Under the pieces are notes generated by a model. The model saw only the letters and a list, made by a program, of their open reading frames with translations. It made no database searches and had not been told where the DNA came from. The position numbers and the translations under genes were made by a program. Shown piece after piece: positions 14,820-23,384 of a stretch of 64,000 nt of DNA. Source of the stretch: an uncultured Bacteroidales bacterium (GTDB taxonomy: Bacteria > Bacteroidota > Bacteroidia > Bacteroidales > Paludibacteraceae); the NCBI GenBank assembly GCA_900320865.1, contig ONTT01000005.1:38365-102364 (forward strand). The letters are read 5' to 3'. Numbering within the stretch: the stretch's first letter is position 1; each line of letters begins with the position of its first letter.

Positions 14820-16028
14820 ATGAACCTACTTACCATAAATAGCTTTAACTGTTCGGCGCAGGCGTCCGGCGGAGTAAACCAAACGACCGTTGCGTTGACG
14901 ACCTATTTCACACAGCAGTGTGGAATAAACTGCTATTTGGGGTTCTTTGAGGATATACCGAAGAAGTTTGAGCCCTTACCGCTATTCAAAGGACGTATCA
15001 TGCTGAATCGGCATTTTGATAAAGAGGCATTTGCAAAGTTCCTGACGACGAACCATATCGATGTCGTGCAGGTGAATTTCCTCAAGAAGCAGAACCTTGT
15101 CGTGATGCCGCAACTTTATGAGACAGCCCATCAATGCGGAGCAAAGGTGATTTATGCCTTCCATATGTGTCCTGGTTTCCAGTTGCATACGTATGGATCG
15201 TATGAGCGCACCAAATACGGATGGTTACATCATGACAATGCCTTAGCGGAAACGAAGAAATGGTTCTTAACTGTCACGCAGAAATTATGGATGCCTATTG
15301 GCAGGCGAATATTGCAGAGCAAGTATCGGATACCTTATGAGCATTGCGACAAGGCGGTGGTGCTCTCGAAATATTATTTTGAGCCGTATCTGTATTATGC
15401 GGGGGTTAAGTCAAACGATAAGATGACGGCTATATGCAATGCCCTTCGTTTTGATCAATTTGCAACGGATAAGGATATTGCGACTAAGGAAAAGACCGTT
15501 ATTGTGGTGGCGCGTTTTGATGAAGACACCAAACGTCTCTCTTTAGTGCTGCGCGCATGGAGAGAGATAGAGCAAGACACATGCCTGAAAGAATGGAAGT
15601 TGCAACTCGTTGGAGATGGTCGCGATATGCCGTTCTATCGCTATCTGGTGGATACTTGGCATCTGCAGCGCGTGGAGTTCACCGGTCAGCAAAATCCATT
15701 GGAGTATTACCGCAAGGCTTCATTGTTCCTGATGACCAGTACAGCAGAAGGATGGCCAATGGTATTGATGGAAGCAGTGCAGATGGGTGTGCCGGTAGTG
15801 GCAATGGATTCGTTCGGTTCGTTGCATGATATAGTCACGGATGGTTTAAATGGGCGCATCGTTCCTAATAATGATATCGCTGCTTTTCGCAAAGCAATGG
15901 AGGAGTTGATGTATGATGAGTTGTCACGAAACCAAATGTCAAGGAATGCTGTAGAAAGCTCCAAACGTTTTACAATAGATAGAATAGCAGATGCTTGGCT
16001 GCAGTTATTTCGCAAACTAAAATATTAA
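14820..16028 (+). CDS. Family 4 glycosyltransferase
   Basis: 402 residues, GT-B fold. The N-terminal domain opens with INSFNCSAQASGGVNQTTVA. The C-terminal donor domain has VVARFDEDTKR, QLVGDGRDM, a LFLMTSTAEGWPMVLMEA motif (the E-x7-E region) and GVPVVAMDSFGSLHDIV, all typical of GT4. The sugar is unknown. It starts 3 nt after the YfhO-like gene and is followed after 5 nt by another transferase-like gene, so it belongs to the same operon. Confidence 0.9.
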   Translation: MNLLTINSFNCSAQASGGVNQTTVALTTYFTQQCGINCYLGFFEDIPKKFEPLPLFKGRIMLNRHFDKEAFAKFLTTNHIDVVQVNFLKKQNLVVMPQLYETAHQCGAKVIYAFHMCPGFQLHTYGSYERTKYGWLHHDNALAETKKWFLTVTQKLWMPIGRRILQSKYRIPYEHCDKAVVLSKYYFEPYLYYAGVKSNDKMTAICNALRFDQFATDKDIATKEKTVIVVARFDEDTKRLSLVLRAWREIEQDTCLKEWKLQLVGDGRDMPFYRYLVDTWHLQRVEFTGQQNPLEYYRKASLFLMTSTAEGWPMVLMEAVQMGVPVVAMDSFGSLHDIVTDGLNGRIVPNNDIAAFRKAMEELMYDELSRNQMSRNAVESSKRFTIDRIADAWLQLFRKLKY

Positions 16029-16033
16029 GTAGC

Positions 16034-16969
16034 ATGGAAATTCCTATAATATTAGTACATACGGGAGATATTTTTTATTTAGAACCGGTGTTGCGCCAAG
16101 CGCGTACATTTAATCCCGATAGCCATATCTATTTGATAAGCGATGCTTCTACTATTCACTATGATTATGTTGAGCATGTGGATATATCAGAATACTCGGC
16201 ATTGGCTGATAAATTTAAAGAAGTATATGTCCATATGTCAATTAATCCATATCACTATGAGTTATTTTGTTTTCAACGCTGGTTCGTTATACTGGATTTC
16301 GTTGAGAAAAATAATATAGAGCATTTCTTATGCATGGATTCGGATGTTATGCTATATTGCAATGTGGATGAAATCTTTGGGAAATGGACGGATTACGATA
16401 TGACGATGTGCTTATTCGAAGGCCCCCAATATTCTCTTTTTAGTAAGAATTCTTTGAAAAAGTTTTGTGATTACATATATACTCACTACTCAGAAGAATC
16501 AAGATTTGAAGAAGTAAAAAAATGGAATCTTACTCATGGAGGAGTATCTGATATGCGATTCTTTACTTATTATAGTCAATGTCCTAATGTCAGTGTTTTT
16601 AATACTGGTCAAGTGTTAGATGGCTCTTGCTTTGACTTCAACATGAAGATACCACAAGGGTTTGAAATGCAAGGGCGAATTAAAAAAATATATTGGCAAG
16701 ATGGACTACCTTATGGAAAGAAAGCGGATACTGGCGAGTTCATTCGTTTTAATGCATTGCATTTTCAGGGAGGAGTCAAGCATAAATTAAATCGATATAT
16801 CTATAGAGATCTTCCTTTCTCTAAGCGTATTTGGAAAAACATATGTTGGTTTTTTAATCCCTTGCGAATAAAGAGCCGATGGGGAGAACTAAGAAAAATC
16901 CTTTCCAACCGAAGAATGTTTTTTTATTTTATACGGTCTAGGGTATTTTGGCGCACATTTAAATTCTAA
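16034..16969 (+). CDS. GT-A-like putative glycosyltransferase, A+T-rich
   Basis: 311 residues from the ATG at 16034 (an earlier in-frame ATG lies inside the preceding gene). It starts IPIILVHTGDIFYLEPVLRQ and has a DSDVM motif near residue 105 that would bind the metal and nucleotide-sugar, plus a late LHFQGG motif. This pattern resembles GT8/GT32-like transferases of capsule clusters, without a close family match that I can name. Its base composition is clearly more A+T-rich than the genes on both sides, suggesting separate acquisition. Confidence 0.65.
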   Translation: MEIPIILVHTGDIFYLEPVLRQARTFNPDSHIYLISDASTIHYDYVEHVDISEYSALADKFKEVYVHMSINPYHYELFCFQRWFVILDFVEKNNIEHFLCMDSDVMLYCNVDEIFGKWTDYDMTMCLFEGPQYSLFSKNSLKKFCDYIYTHYSEESRFEEVKKWNLTHGGVSDMRFFTYYSQCPNVSVFNTGQVLDGSCFDFNMKIPQGFEMQGRIKKIYWQDGLPYGKKADTGEFIRFNALHFQGGVKHKLNRYIYRDLPFSKRIWKNICWFFNPLRIKSRWGELRKILSNRRMFFYFIRSRVFWRTFKF

Positions 16970-16996
16970 TTATTGTTTGGAATAATCAAGATTACT

Positions 16997-17731
16997 ATGA
17001 TCTCAATCATCACTATCACATATAATGCGGAGCGCTGGTTGGAGCGGACGATGAAGAGTGTGCTGGCACAGACATGCACGGAATACGAGTATATCATTGT
17101 GGATGGCGGGTCGAAAGACGGAACGGTAGATATCGTCAAACGTTTGGAACCGCTGTTTGAGGGACGATTGTCATGGAAGTCCGAGCCGGACAAAGGACTC
17201 TATGACGCGATGAATAAAGGTATTGCTCGGGCGACAGGTGATTTCCTTTGGTTTATGAATGCCGGCGATGAGATATATGCTCCGGATACCTTGGCGCATG
17301 TAGTGGCTGCGGCTACGGATGAGACCGATATTGTATATGGCAAAGCGTGCATCGTGAATGCGGAGGGCGTAAAAGTGAGTGAGCATCATAAAGTAACGCC
17401 GTCCGATTTACAGCGCAAACATTTCCTGAATGGGTTGGTGGTGAGTCATCAGGCTATTTTGGTGCGCCGTTCGATAGCCGGTCAGTATAATACTTCTTAT
17501 CGCATCTCGGCAGATTATGATTGGTGTATACGAGCCGTGACTGCTTCGCGGAAAAATGCGTATCTGGATGAGTATATTTGTAAGTTCTTGACCGAAGGTG
17601 TTAGTCAGAAACAAAGAAAACGCTCTTGGGCGGAGCGTTTTCATATCATGCGTGCGCACTTCGGTTTGTTACGAACCCTCTGGGCGCATTTTGTGATCGT
17701 GCTGAAGTATCCGTTCTCGATTAAGTACTAA
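16997..17731 (+). CDS. Family 2 glycosyltransferase, soluble type
   Basis: 244 residues from the ATG at 16997. It begins MISIITITYNAERWLERTM, has VDGGSKDGT, the donor-site stretch SEPDKGLYDAMNKGI and the metal-binding FMNAGDE; the acceptor side has SADYDW. This is the WcaA/WfgS-like subtype common in O-antigen and capsule clusters. No transmembrane helix is present. It ends the plus-strand glycan operon; its stop codon overlaps the stop codon of the convergent MerR gene. Confidence 0.9.
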   Translation: MISIITITYNAERWLERTMKSVLAQTCTEYEYIIVDGGSKDGTVDIVKRLEPLFEGRLSWKSEPDKGLYDAMNKGIARATGDFLWFMNAGDEIYAPDTLAHVVAAATDETDIVYGKACIVNAEGVKVSEHHKVTPSDLQRKHFLNGLVVSHQAILVRRSIAGQYNTSYRISADYDWCIRAVTASRKNAYLDEYICKFLTEGVSQKQRKRSWAERFHIMRAHFGLLRTLWAHFVIVLKYPFSIKY

Positions 17732-18060
17732 GCCTTAATCATTTTACGAATCTCGCATAGTTCGTCTTTGACGCGCAGGAGGATCTCTACTGCTGCTTGC
17801 CGTTCATCCGAGCGCTTGGTATTGCTTTTCAGTTCTTTTTGAATCGCTTCAATACGGGTGATCTTCAGTTCATCGCGGATATACTTAATGCGCTTGATGA
17901 GTTCCTGATCTTCGCGCGTATAATAACGATTACCATGCCCGTCTTTGCGGGGATTTAACTCCCTGAACTGCTTCTCCCAATAGCGCAGGGTAGAAACCGG
18001 AACTCCGGTCTCTTGCTCCGTTTCACGCAGCGAGTAATATATTTTTTCTGTAGGCAACAT
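17728..18060 (-). CDS. MerR-family transcriptional regulator, short form
   Basis: 110 residues. The N-terminal winged helix is clear: YSLRETEQETGVPVSTLRYW followed by EKQFRELNPRKDGHGNRYYT and EDQELIKRIKYI. The dimerisation helix follows (residues 70-110). There is no effector domain and no cysteine cluster, so the inducer cannot be predicted. Such short MerR proteins are common in Bacteroidota next to the lytic transglycosylase and parAB genes. It is the last gene of the minus-strand run, separated from it by a repeat-filled gap. Confidence 0.85.
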   Translation of the reverse strand: MLPTEKIYYSLRETEQETGVPVSTLRYWEKQFRELNPRKDGHGNRYYTREDQELIKRIKYIRDELKITRIEAIQKELKSNTKRSDERQAAVEILLRVKDELCEIRKMIKA

Positions 18061-18119
18061 TCAGTATTCAGTATTCTTAGCCCACAAGGGGCACGATTAT
18101 TTCAGTATTCAGCGTTCAG
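18061..18119. repeat. TTCAGTA heptamers flanking a short hairpin
   Basis: TTCAGTA heptamers occur as two or three units at each end of this gap (TTCAGTA, TTCAGCG, TTCAGTT). In the middle GCCC-acaag-GGGC can form a small hairpin. The array fills the space between the transglycosylase stop and the MerR start. Confidence 0.6.
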
Positions 18120-19493
18120 TTACTTGCAGATCTTGAGTTTCTTTCCTTCGCGGATGTTATCGGATTTGAGTCCGTTCCAAGCTTTGAGTTGTTTGACCGT
18201 ACAGTGGAATTTCTTTGCGATGCCTCCTAAGGTATCGCCTTTCTTAATGGTGTAGTATGTCACGCCGTTCACGCGGTAAGCACCGGAGATTGAGGTCACT
18301 TTCGCTAAGTCTATCTCTGCGCGGCGGTTGTTGATGAGGCTGTCTGCTTTGTAAGCAAGGATGGCTTGCTCGTTCTCGATGAAGGGTCCGATCTTATCGG
18401 CAGGCAGGCAGAGCGCGTAGTTGGCTCCGCCGGGAAGTATATCCTTCGAGTACTGCGGATTGAGACGACGCAATTCGGCCATGTCAATATGCAGGTTCTC
18501 ACTAATCTGCATCAAGTGCATGCGGCGGTTCGTTCGGATTGTATCGGTGAGCAATGTCTTCTCTGCCGGAGCTTTGCATATGCCGTGCTCCTGACCATAC
18601 GTCATCGCGTAGTTGGCGGCAATGAAGATAGGCACGTAGTTCCGCGTCTCGCGGGGCAGGAAGGGGTAGATGGACCAGAAGTCCCGTTTACCTCCGGCAC
18701 GACGGATGGCTTTATTCACATTGCCGCTACCGCAGTTGTAGGCTGCTATGACGAGGTTCCAATCGTGGTATACGGCATACATACTGCTTAAGAAACGGCA
18801 GGCTGCTTCGGTGGATTTGATAGGATCCATTCGTTCGTCCACTAAAGAGTTCACTTCCAAACCGAAGAGTTTAGCAGTAGCCGGCATGAACTGCCAAAGA
18901 CCGGCCGCACCTACATGCGAGCGTGCCATAGGGTTAAGAGCCGACTCGATGATAGGCAGGTTCTTCAGTTCATAGGGCAGGTCATAGCGCGCTAATGTCT
19001 CTTCGAAGATAGGGAAGTAATACTCGCTCATACGCATGAGTTTGGCTACCTGTTTGGGGCTGCGTCGCACATACCATAATATAAACACGCGCACGCGCTC
19101 GTTATACGGCATCTCAATCACGCACGGCAGAGCCTGCAGACGGGCTTTATAAACTGCGTCAGGTAGGGTAGTGGTATCATGCGTAGCGGTGCAGTCCGTG
19201 GTATCCAGCCATCTCAGGCTCCACTCCAATGATCGCATCTCAATATCCGTCAGGTCGCTGTCGTTCCACTGGGTGTAGAACGGCGGAATGACAGGCACGA
19301 TGGTATCAATAATAGCCTCCAAACTATCTAAAGTCTCCGGTACCATGAGGGTGTCTGCTACCAGCGTATCTACTACGAGGGTATCGACTGCAATGCTATC
19401 GTTGATGCAGTGGGTGTTGAGGCTGTCTGCCACTTCTGCGCGAAGGCTCAAAGCGGCCACTAATCCAATGAATATGGTTAAAATCTTTTTCAA
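18120..19493 (-). CDS. MltD-like lytic transglycosylase with LysM
   Basis: 457 residues with a signal peptide (KKILTIFIGLVAALSLRA). A low-complexity acidic stretch with repeated DTL follows (25-70). The SLT catalytic domain (about 150-290) has the glutamate in PIIESALNPMARS, then GAAGLWQFMPATAKLFGL and AYNCGSGNVNKAI. One clear LysM domain ends the protein (YYTIKKGDTLGGIAKKFHCT). It cleaves peptidoglycan glycan strands to 1,6-anhydroMurNAc ends in the periplasm. Its start overlaps the DUF5683 stop by 4 nt. The AmgK-MurU genes elsewhere in the window act on sugars from this kind of turnover. Confidence 0.9.
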   Translation of the reverse strand: MKKILTIFIGLVAALSLRAEVADSLNTHCINDSIAVDTLVVDTLVADTLMVPETLDSLEAIIDTIVPVIPPFYTQWNDSDLTDIEMRSLEWSLRWLDTTDCTATHDTTTLPDAVYKARLQALPCVIEMPYNERVRVFILWYVRRSPKQVAKLMRMSEYYFPIFEETLARYDLPYELKNLPIIESALNPMARSHVGAAGLWQFMPATAKLFGLEVNSLVDERMDPIKSTEAACRFLSSMYAVYHDWNLVIAAYNCGSGNVNKAIRRAGGKRDFWSIYPFLPRETRNYVPIFIAANYAMTYGQEHGICKAPAEKTLLTDTIRTNRRMHLMQISENLHIDMAELRRLNPQYSKDILPGGANYALCLPADKIGPFIENEQAILAYKADSLINNRRAEIDLAKVTSISGAYRVNGVTYYTIKKGDTLGGIAKKFHCTVKQLKAWNGLKSDNIREGKKLKICK

Positions 19494-20077
19494 AATTGTA
19501 TAGCTACTTTTAGTTCAGCAGTCTTTTGCTGCTGCAAATCATAATAAATCTGTGGTTCCAAGTTTAAGCTTAGGTTTGGCGAGATATCGAAGTCAAACAA
19601 CTGCGCATCGACGTACGCATCAATGAGCGACAGGGCATACACGACGACGATGGCTAATATCGAATAGTCGCGATAGCGTCGGTAGACGCTTTGCCGATTC
19701 TTGAGCGTATTCATCCAGGTCGACGCTCCTCCTACTTGCGATAACGTGTATCCGTCCGGCAGTACAGCGATATAGGTCTTACCGGGATCTTCGCTGACCA
19801 TACCGGCTTGGATATCGTTGTATAAATCCAGATAGGCTCCCTTATAACCGCTGTAGCGCCCTTGCATCACGCTGATGGCATATCCGCAGCCCATAAATCC
19901 GCCGTAAACGATAGGCAGTTTCCAATAGGAACCGTTGTATATCTGTCCGGCACCAGGGGCAATAGCTCCTAACCAGACAGCCTTACCGGCGTCGGGTTTG
20001 CGAATAACGATGCTGTCTTGCTGCGCTTGTGCTATCAGCGGAAGAAGCATCAGTACTATGATCAGCCAGCGTTTCAA
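19490..20077 (-). CDS. DUF5683-family envelope protein
   Basis: 195 residues. A signal sequence (KRWLIIVLMLLPLIAQAQQ) is followed by the family signature AVWLGAIAPGAGQIYNGSYW, a hydrophobic stretch (IVYGGFMGCGYAI), and a second helix (SILAIVVVYALSLIDAYVDA) leading to a beta-like tail. Function unknown. The gene order ParA-ParB-DUF5683-MltD recurs in Bacteroidota, so a link to division or wall turnover is possible. It overlaps parB and mltD by 4 nt each. Confidence 0.82.
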   Translation of the reverse strand: MKRWLIIVLMLLPLIAQAQQDSIVIRKPDAGKAVWLGAIAPGAGQIYNGSYWKLPIVYGGFMGCGYAISVMQGRYSGYKGAYLDLYNDIQAGMVSEDPGKTYIAVLPDGYTLSQVGGASTWMNTLKNRQSVYRRYRDYSILAIVVVYALSLIDAYVDAQLFDFDISPNLSLNLEPQIYYDLQQQKTAELKVAIQF

Positions 20078-20901
20078 CTTATGCGTTCGATGATACGACG
20101 TAATTCGTCTTCGTCTTCAAAGGAGATGACTACTTTGTTGTTTTGAATCTTTATCTTCAGTCCGCTATTGAGACTTAATTCCTTGCCCAGAGCGACGTAT
20201 TGGTTCACTTCTCGTTTCGTCTGCGGGTTCTTACCGAGGCGATCTTCTTGCGCTAATGCTTCCACTTTGCGTACGGACAGGCCATCGCGCAAGATACGCT
20301 GATAAAGGGCTAACTGACGCTCGGGACTCGGTGTGCCCAAAATTGCACGGGCGTGCCCCATCTCAATCAGACGATCTTTGATACCTACTTGTATCTCTGC
20401 CGGTAACTTCAGCAGACGCAGGTAGTTGGCTACCGTAGCGCGTTTTTTTCCTACGCGCTCTGCCATTCGCTCTTGTGTCAGATTATAATCGTCCATCAGG
20501 CGTTGGTACGCCAAGGCGATTTCTATGGCATCCAAGTCTTCACGCTGGATATTCTCGATCAGCGCCCATTCCATCACTTGCTCATCTTTAGCCGTGCGGA
20601 TATACGCAGGGATGCGCTCCAAACCGGCTAACTTACTGGCGCGGAAACGACGTTCTCCGGCGATGATCATGTATGTTCCGTCTCCATTGTCGCGCAGGGT
20701 GATAGGCGAGATAACGCCGTGTTCGCGAATCGAATCGGCTAACTCTTGCATTGCTTCTTCATCAAACGAACGACGGGGCTGATCGGGATTCGCAAAGATC
20801 TTTGCTAACTCGATCTCGGAAATGGAACTGCTTCCATTCGTATCTACATGCGAGGTGTCAATTAATGCATCCAGACCTCGTCCTAATCCAGTTTTCTTCA
20901 T
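20074..20901 (-). CDS. parB: Chromosome-partitioning protein ParB
   Basis: 275 residues. ParB is a CTP-dependent DNA clamp that loads at parS sites. The N-terminal domain contains NPDQPRRSFDEEAMQELADS and the CTP-binding GERRFRASKLAG; the helix-turn-helix follows (LTQERMAERVGKKRATVANY) and the C-terminal dimerisation segment ends at RRIIERIS. It lies 2 nt after parA. I did not find a parS site by eye in this window. Confidence 0.95.
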   Translation of the reverse strand: MKKTGLGRGLDALIDTSHVDTNGSSSISEIELAKIFANPDQPRRSFDEEAMQELADSIREHGVISPITLRDNGDGTYMIIAGERRFRASKLAGLERIPAYIRTAKDEQVMEWALIENIQREDLDAIEIALAYQRLMDDYNLTQERMAERVGKKRATVANYLRLLKLPAEIQVGIKDRLIEMGHARAILGTPSPERQLALYQRILRDGLSVRKVEALAQEDRLGKNPQTKREVNQYVALGKELSLNSGLKIKIQNNKVVISFEDEDELRRIIERIS

Positions 20902-20903
20902 AT

Positions 20904-21674
20904 CTATCGTTTCGTATTTCTAATGATCACTTCTCTTGCTAAAGCGGTGTAGTTCTGTGCGCCTTTCGAATGCGGGTCATACTCCAATACGGATACACCG
21001 TGCGAGGGAGCTTCGCTCAGACGCACATTGCGGGCGATGACGGTATTGAACACCAAGTCTCCGAAATGACGTTTCACTTCCTCATAAACCTGATTGCTGA
21101 GGCGCAGACGATTATCGTACATGGTCAACAGGAAACCTTCGATCTTCAGGTCGGGGTTCAATTTCGACTTGATGATCTTGATGGTGTTGAGCAGTTTGGC
21201 GATGCCCTCGAGGGCAAAGAACTCGCACTGCACCGGGATGATGACGCTGTCGCTGGCAGTCAAAGCATTGATCGTGATGAGGCCTAAAGACGGGCTGCAG
21301 TCAATGAGGATGTAGTCGTACTCATCGCGCACTTGAACCAGGATATTTTTGAGCAACTGCTCACGATGTTCCATGTTGAGCATCTCAATTTCTGCGCCTA
21401 CCAAGTCAATATGACTCGGGATGAGGCTTAGGTTCTCCATACCGGTATGTATGATTGCCGAATGCGGATCAATGCCATTCACCAGACATTCATAGATGGT
21501 ACTGGTCAACTCGCGAATCTCAATTCCTAAGCCCGACGAGGTGTTTGCCTGCGGGTCGGCGTCAATGAGCAACACCCTCTTGCCTAACTTGGCTAAGGCG
21601 GCCGCTAAGTTGATAGAGGTCGTCGTCTTACCTACGCCTCCTTTTTGGTTTGCTAATGAAATAATTTTACTCAT
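20904..21674 (-). CDS. parA: Chromosome-partitioning ATPase ParA
   Basis: 256 residues from the start at 21674; an upstream in-frame ATG lies within the GT9 gene. Deviant Walker A KGGVGKTTTSINLAAAL with the signature lysine, DADPQANTS, and the Walker B-like DYILIDCSPSLG are present. It positions ParB-bound origins by its ATPase cycle on the nucleoid. The ATG overlaps the stop codon of the heptosyltransferase-like gene by 4 nt, which makes cotranscription with envelope genes nearly certain. Confidence 0.95.
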   Translation of the reverse strand: MSKIISLANQKGGVGKTTTSINLAAALAKLGKRVLLIDADPQANTSSGLGIEIRELTSTIYECLVNGIDPHSAIIHTGMENLSLIPSHIDLVGAEIEMLNMEHREQLLKNILVQVRDEYDYILIDCSPSLGLITINALTASDSVIIPVQCEFFALEGIAKLLNTIKIIKSKLNPDLKIEGFLLTMYDNRLRLSNQVYEEVKRHFGDLVFNTVIARNVRLSEAPSHGVSVLEYDPHSKGAQNYTALAREVIIRNTKR

Positions 21675-22669
21675 ATCTGTTTTATTATCGTTTCTGCTTC
21701 TATTTGCCGGCAGGCATAGTTGCCGTATCGGCAGTGATTGGTACCATGGCAGGTGCACGGGCGGCATCGTAAGTCATGGCGCTGGATTATGTCTTCCCGG
21801 TGCTGTTTCCATCCCATAAAGCCAATGATTGGGTGGGTGGCACACCAGACACTGATGGCTCGAAGTCCTACCAGGCTCGATAAGTGCTGGTTTGCGCTGT
21901 CCATACATATCATCACATCCAAGTGGCGCATCAGTTCCAGTTCCTGCTCTAACTGCAGACGACCGGCAACACTCTCTGTTCGCGGGAAGACGCTCGCCCA
22001 CTGGCGAAGCATCTCCGTCTCTATCACTCCTGCGCCGAAGAGAAAGATGCGCGTGTGTTCGTCTTTCGAGAGGTGCTCAATGATGTCTTTTGTCACGCGG
22101 TAGGGCAACATGTTCGACCGCGATTTGGCAAAAGGCGCCAGACCAATCCATCGTTCGTCTTTTTCTTTTTTGCCGACGAGTTGTTGCACTTTCTTGGCGG
22201 CAGTCTTGTTGACAGGCAGGGCTGTGAACTCTTCGTCGGTTTGTAGGCCTGCGCGACGGAAGGTATCTTCGTAGCGCTCGAACTCCGATGGTAGGGGGTG
22301 CTTAGTGCCTATTCCCCAGACTGTTATCAGGTGCTTTCGGATTCGCCCGTAATGTACTCGCGTCACACGTTTTCCGCTTAGTTTCATCAATGTCCCAAAT
22401 ACGCGAGTGCGGAGCACGGACTGCAGGTCTATTACCGCATCCACTTTATTTCGCCATTCGCGCCAAAAATCCCATACCCCCTTCCAATCCAAATGATTGT
22501 CCACTTCTGCAAATTCGACATTCTCAAACGAATCGAACATCGCGCGGAGGTTCTTCTTGCTCGCGATGACAAACCGGTCGTTCGGATAGCGACGACTCAG
22601 CGAAGCAATAACAGGAACCGTCATTGCCACATTACCGATCGTAGCCAAACGAATAATTAAGTAGGTCAT
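21671..22669 (-). CDS. Family 9 glycosyltransferase (heptosyltransferase type)
   Basis: 332 residues. The start MTYLIIRLATIGNVAMTVPV is the GT9 signature; the donor domain has IGLAPFAKSRSNMLPYRV and MICMDSANQHLSSLVGL. GT9 enzymes add heptose or related sugars to lipid A core in the cytoplasm at the inner membrane. The C-terminus has a cluster of Cys and His (CRPCTCHGTNHC then CRQ) unlike E. coli WaaC/WaaF but common in Bacteroidota homologues. It sits 1 nt after the PorT-like gene. Confidence 0.9.
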   Translation of the reverse strand: MTYLIIRLATIGNVAMTVPVIASLSRRYPNDRFVIASKKNLRAMFDSFENVEFAEVDNHLDWKGVWDFWREWRNKVDAVIDLQSVLRTRVFGTLMKLSGKRVTRVHYGRIRKHLITVWGIGTKHPLPSEFERYEDTFRRAGLQTDEEFTALPVNKTAAKKVQQLVGKKEKDERWIGLAPFAKSRSNMLPYRVTKDIIEHLSKDEHTRIFLFGAGVIETEMLRQWASVFPRTESVAGRLQLEQELELMRHLDVMICMDSANQHLSSLVGLRAISVWCATHPIIGFMGWKQHREDIIQRHDLRCRPCTCHGTNHCRYGNYACRQIEAETIIKQI

Positions 22670-22670
22670 C

Positions 22671-23378
22671 TTAGCGGTATTTTGGTTTTCGTTTAAATTT
22701 CCACATATAGGCCAGATTGATACTCAGATCCATCGGGCTGGCCATATTAAAATAGTCTGTTACAGAGGTACCGTACACACCTCCGAAGGAGTAGTCAAAG
22801 CGAATCTCCAATTGGTATATGCCGGCCTTTTTGGTTTGGAAGTAGAGTCCTGTTCCGGCAGCAATACCCCAGTCAAAGCGATGGTCGATGAGTTCGTATT
22901 CCGGTGAGGCATTACCGTTTACCAAGACGCCGTTGTTTCCTTCATCCTTTACGCAAAAACCAATCTGCGGACCGAGGTTCAAGAACCATCGGCAAAGTTC
23001 GCTACCGAAGTTCAGGTGCATGAAAATCGGCAGTTCTATATAATGCAAACTGCGATTATATCGGCCCTCATCACTCTTCTCTGCCCATCCGCGATGGAGA
23101 TAGTTCAATTCCATCTGGAAACCGCAGTATTTATGGCCGGCATAGCGGAAGACAAATCCTCCATTCCCGCCCAGCACGCAGGCATCGGTGATCGGAGACA
23201 TATTGGCTACCGACGGACGGTACATCACTGTACCAGCCGTCACACCGCCGTGCACACCGAAACAGAATTCTTTCTCTTTTAACCGCGGTTGCGCCAAAGA
23301 AGGAAGAAACTGGAAACAGAAAAGAGCCAGGACGATAAGTCCCAATCCTCTTCCGAATATGTCTCTTGTTGCCTTCAC
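22671..23378 (-). CDS. PorT-family outer-membrane beta-barrel protein
   Basis: 235 residues with a signal peptide (GLIVLALFCFQFLPSLAQP). The rest alternates as beta-strands typical of a small 8-strand barrel: FCFGVHGGVTAGTV, YCGFQMELNYLHRGW, YIELPIFMHLNFG, WFLNLGPQIGF and a final strand INLAYMWKFKRK. PorT itself belongs to the type IX secretion system, but this broad family also includes unrelated barrels, so PorT function is only possible. GldG-like and a T9SS-like tail in the same window agree with it. Confidence 0.75.
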   Translation of the reverse strand: MKATRDIFGRGLGLIVLALFCFQFLPSLAQPRLKEKEFCFGVHGGVTAGTVMYRPSVANMSPITDACVLGGNGGFVFRYAGHKYCGFQMELNYLHRGWAEKSDEGRYNRSLHYIELPIFMHLNFGSELCRWFLNLGPQIGFCVKDEGNNGVLVNGNASPEYELIDHRFDWGIAAGTGLYFQTKKAGIYQLEIRFDYSFGGVYGTSVTDYFNMASPMDLSINLAYMWKFKRKPKYR

Positions 23379-23384
23379 CGATTG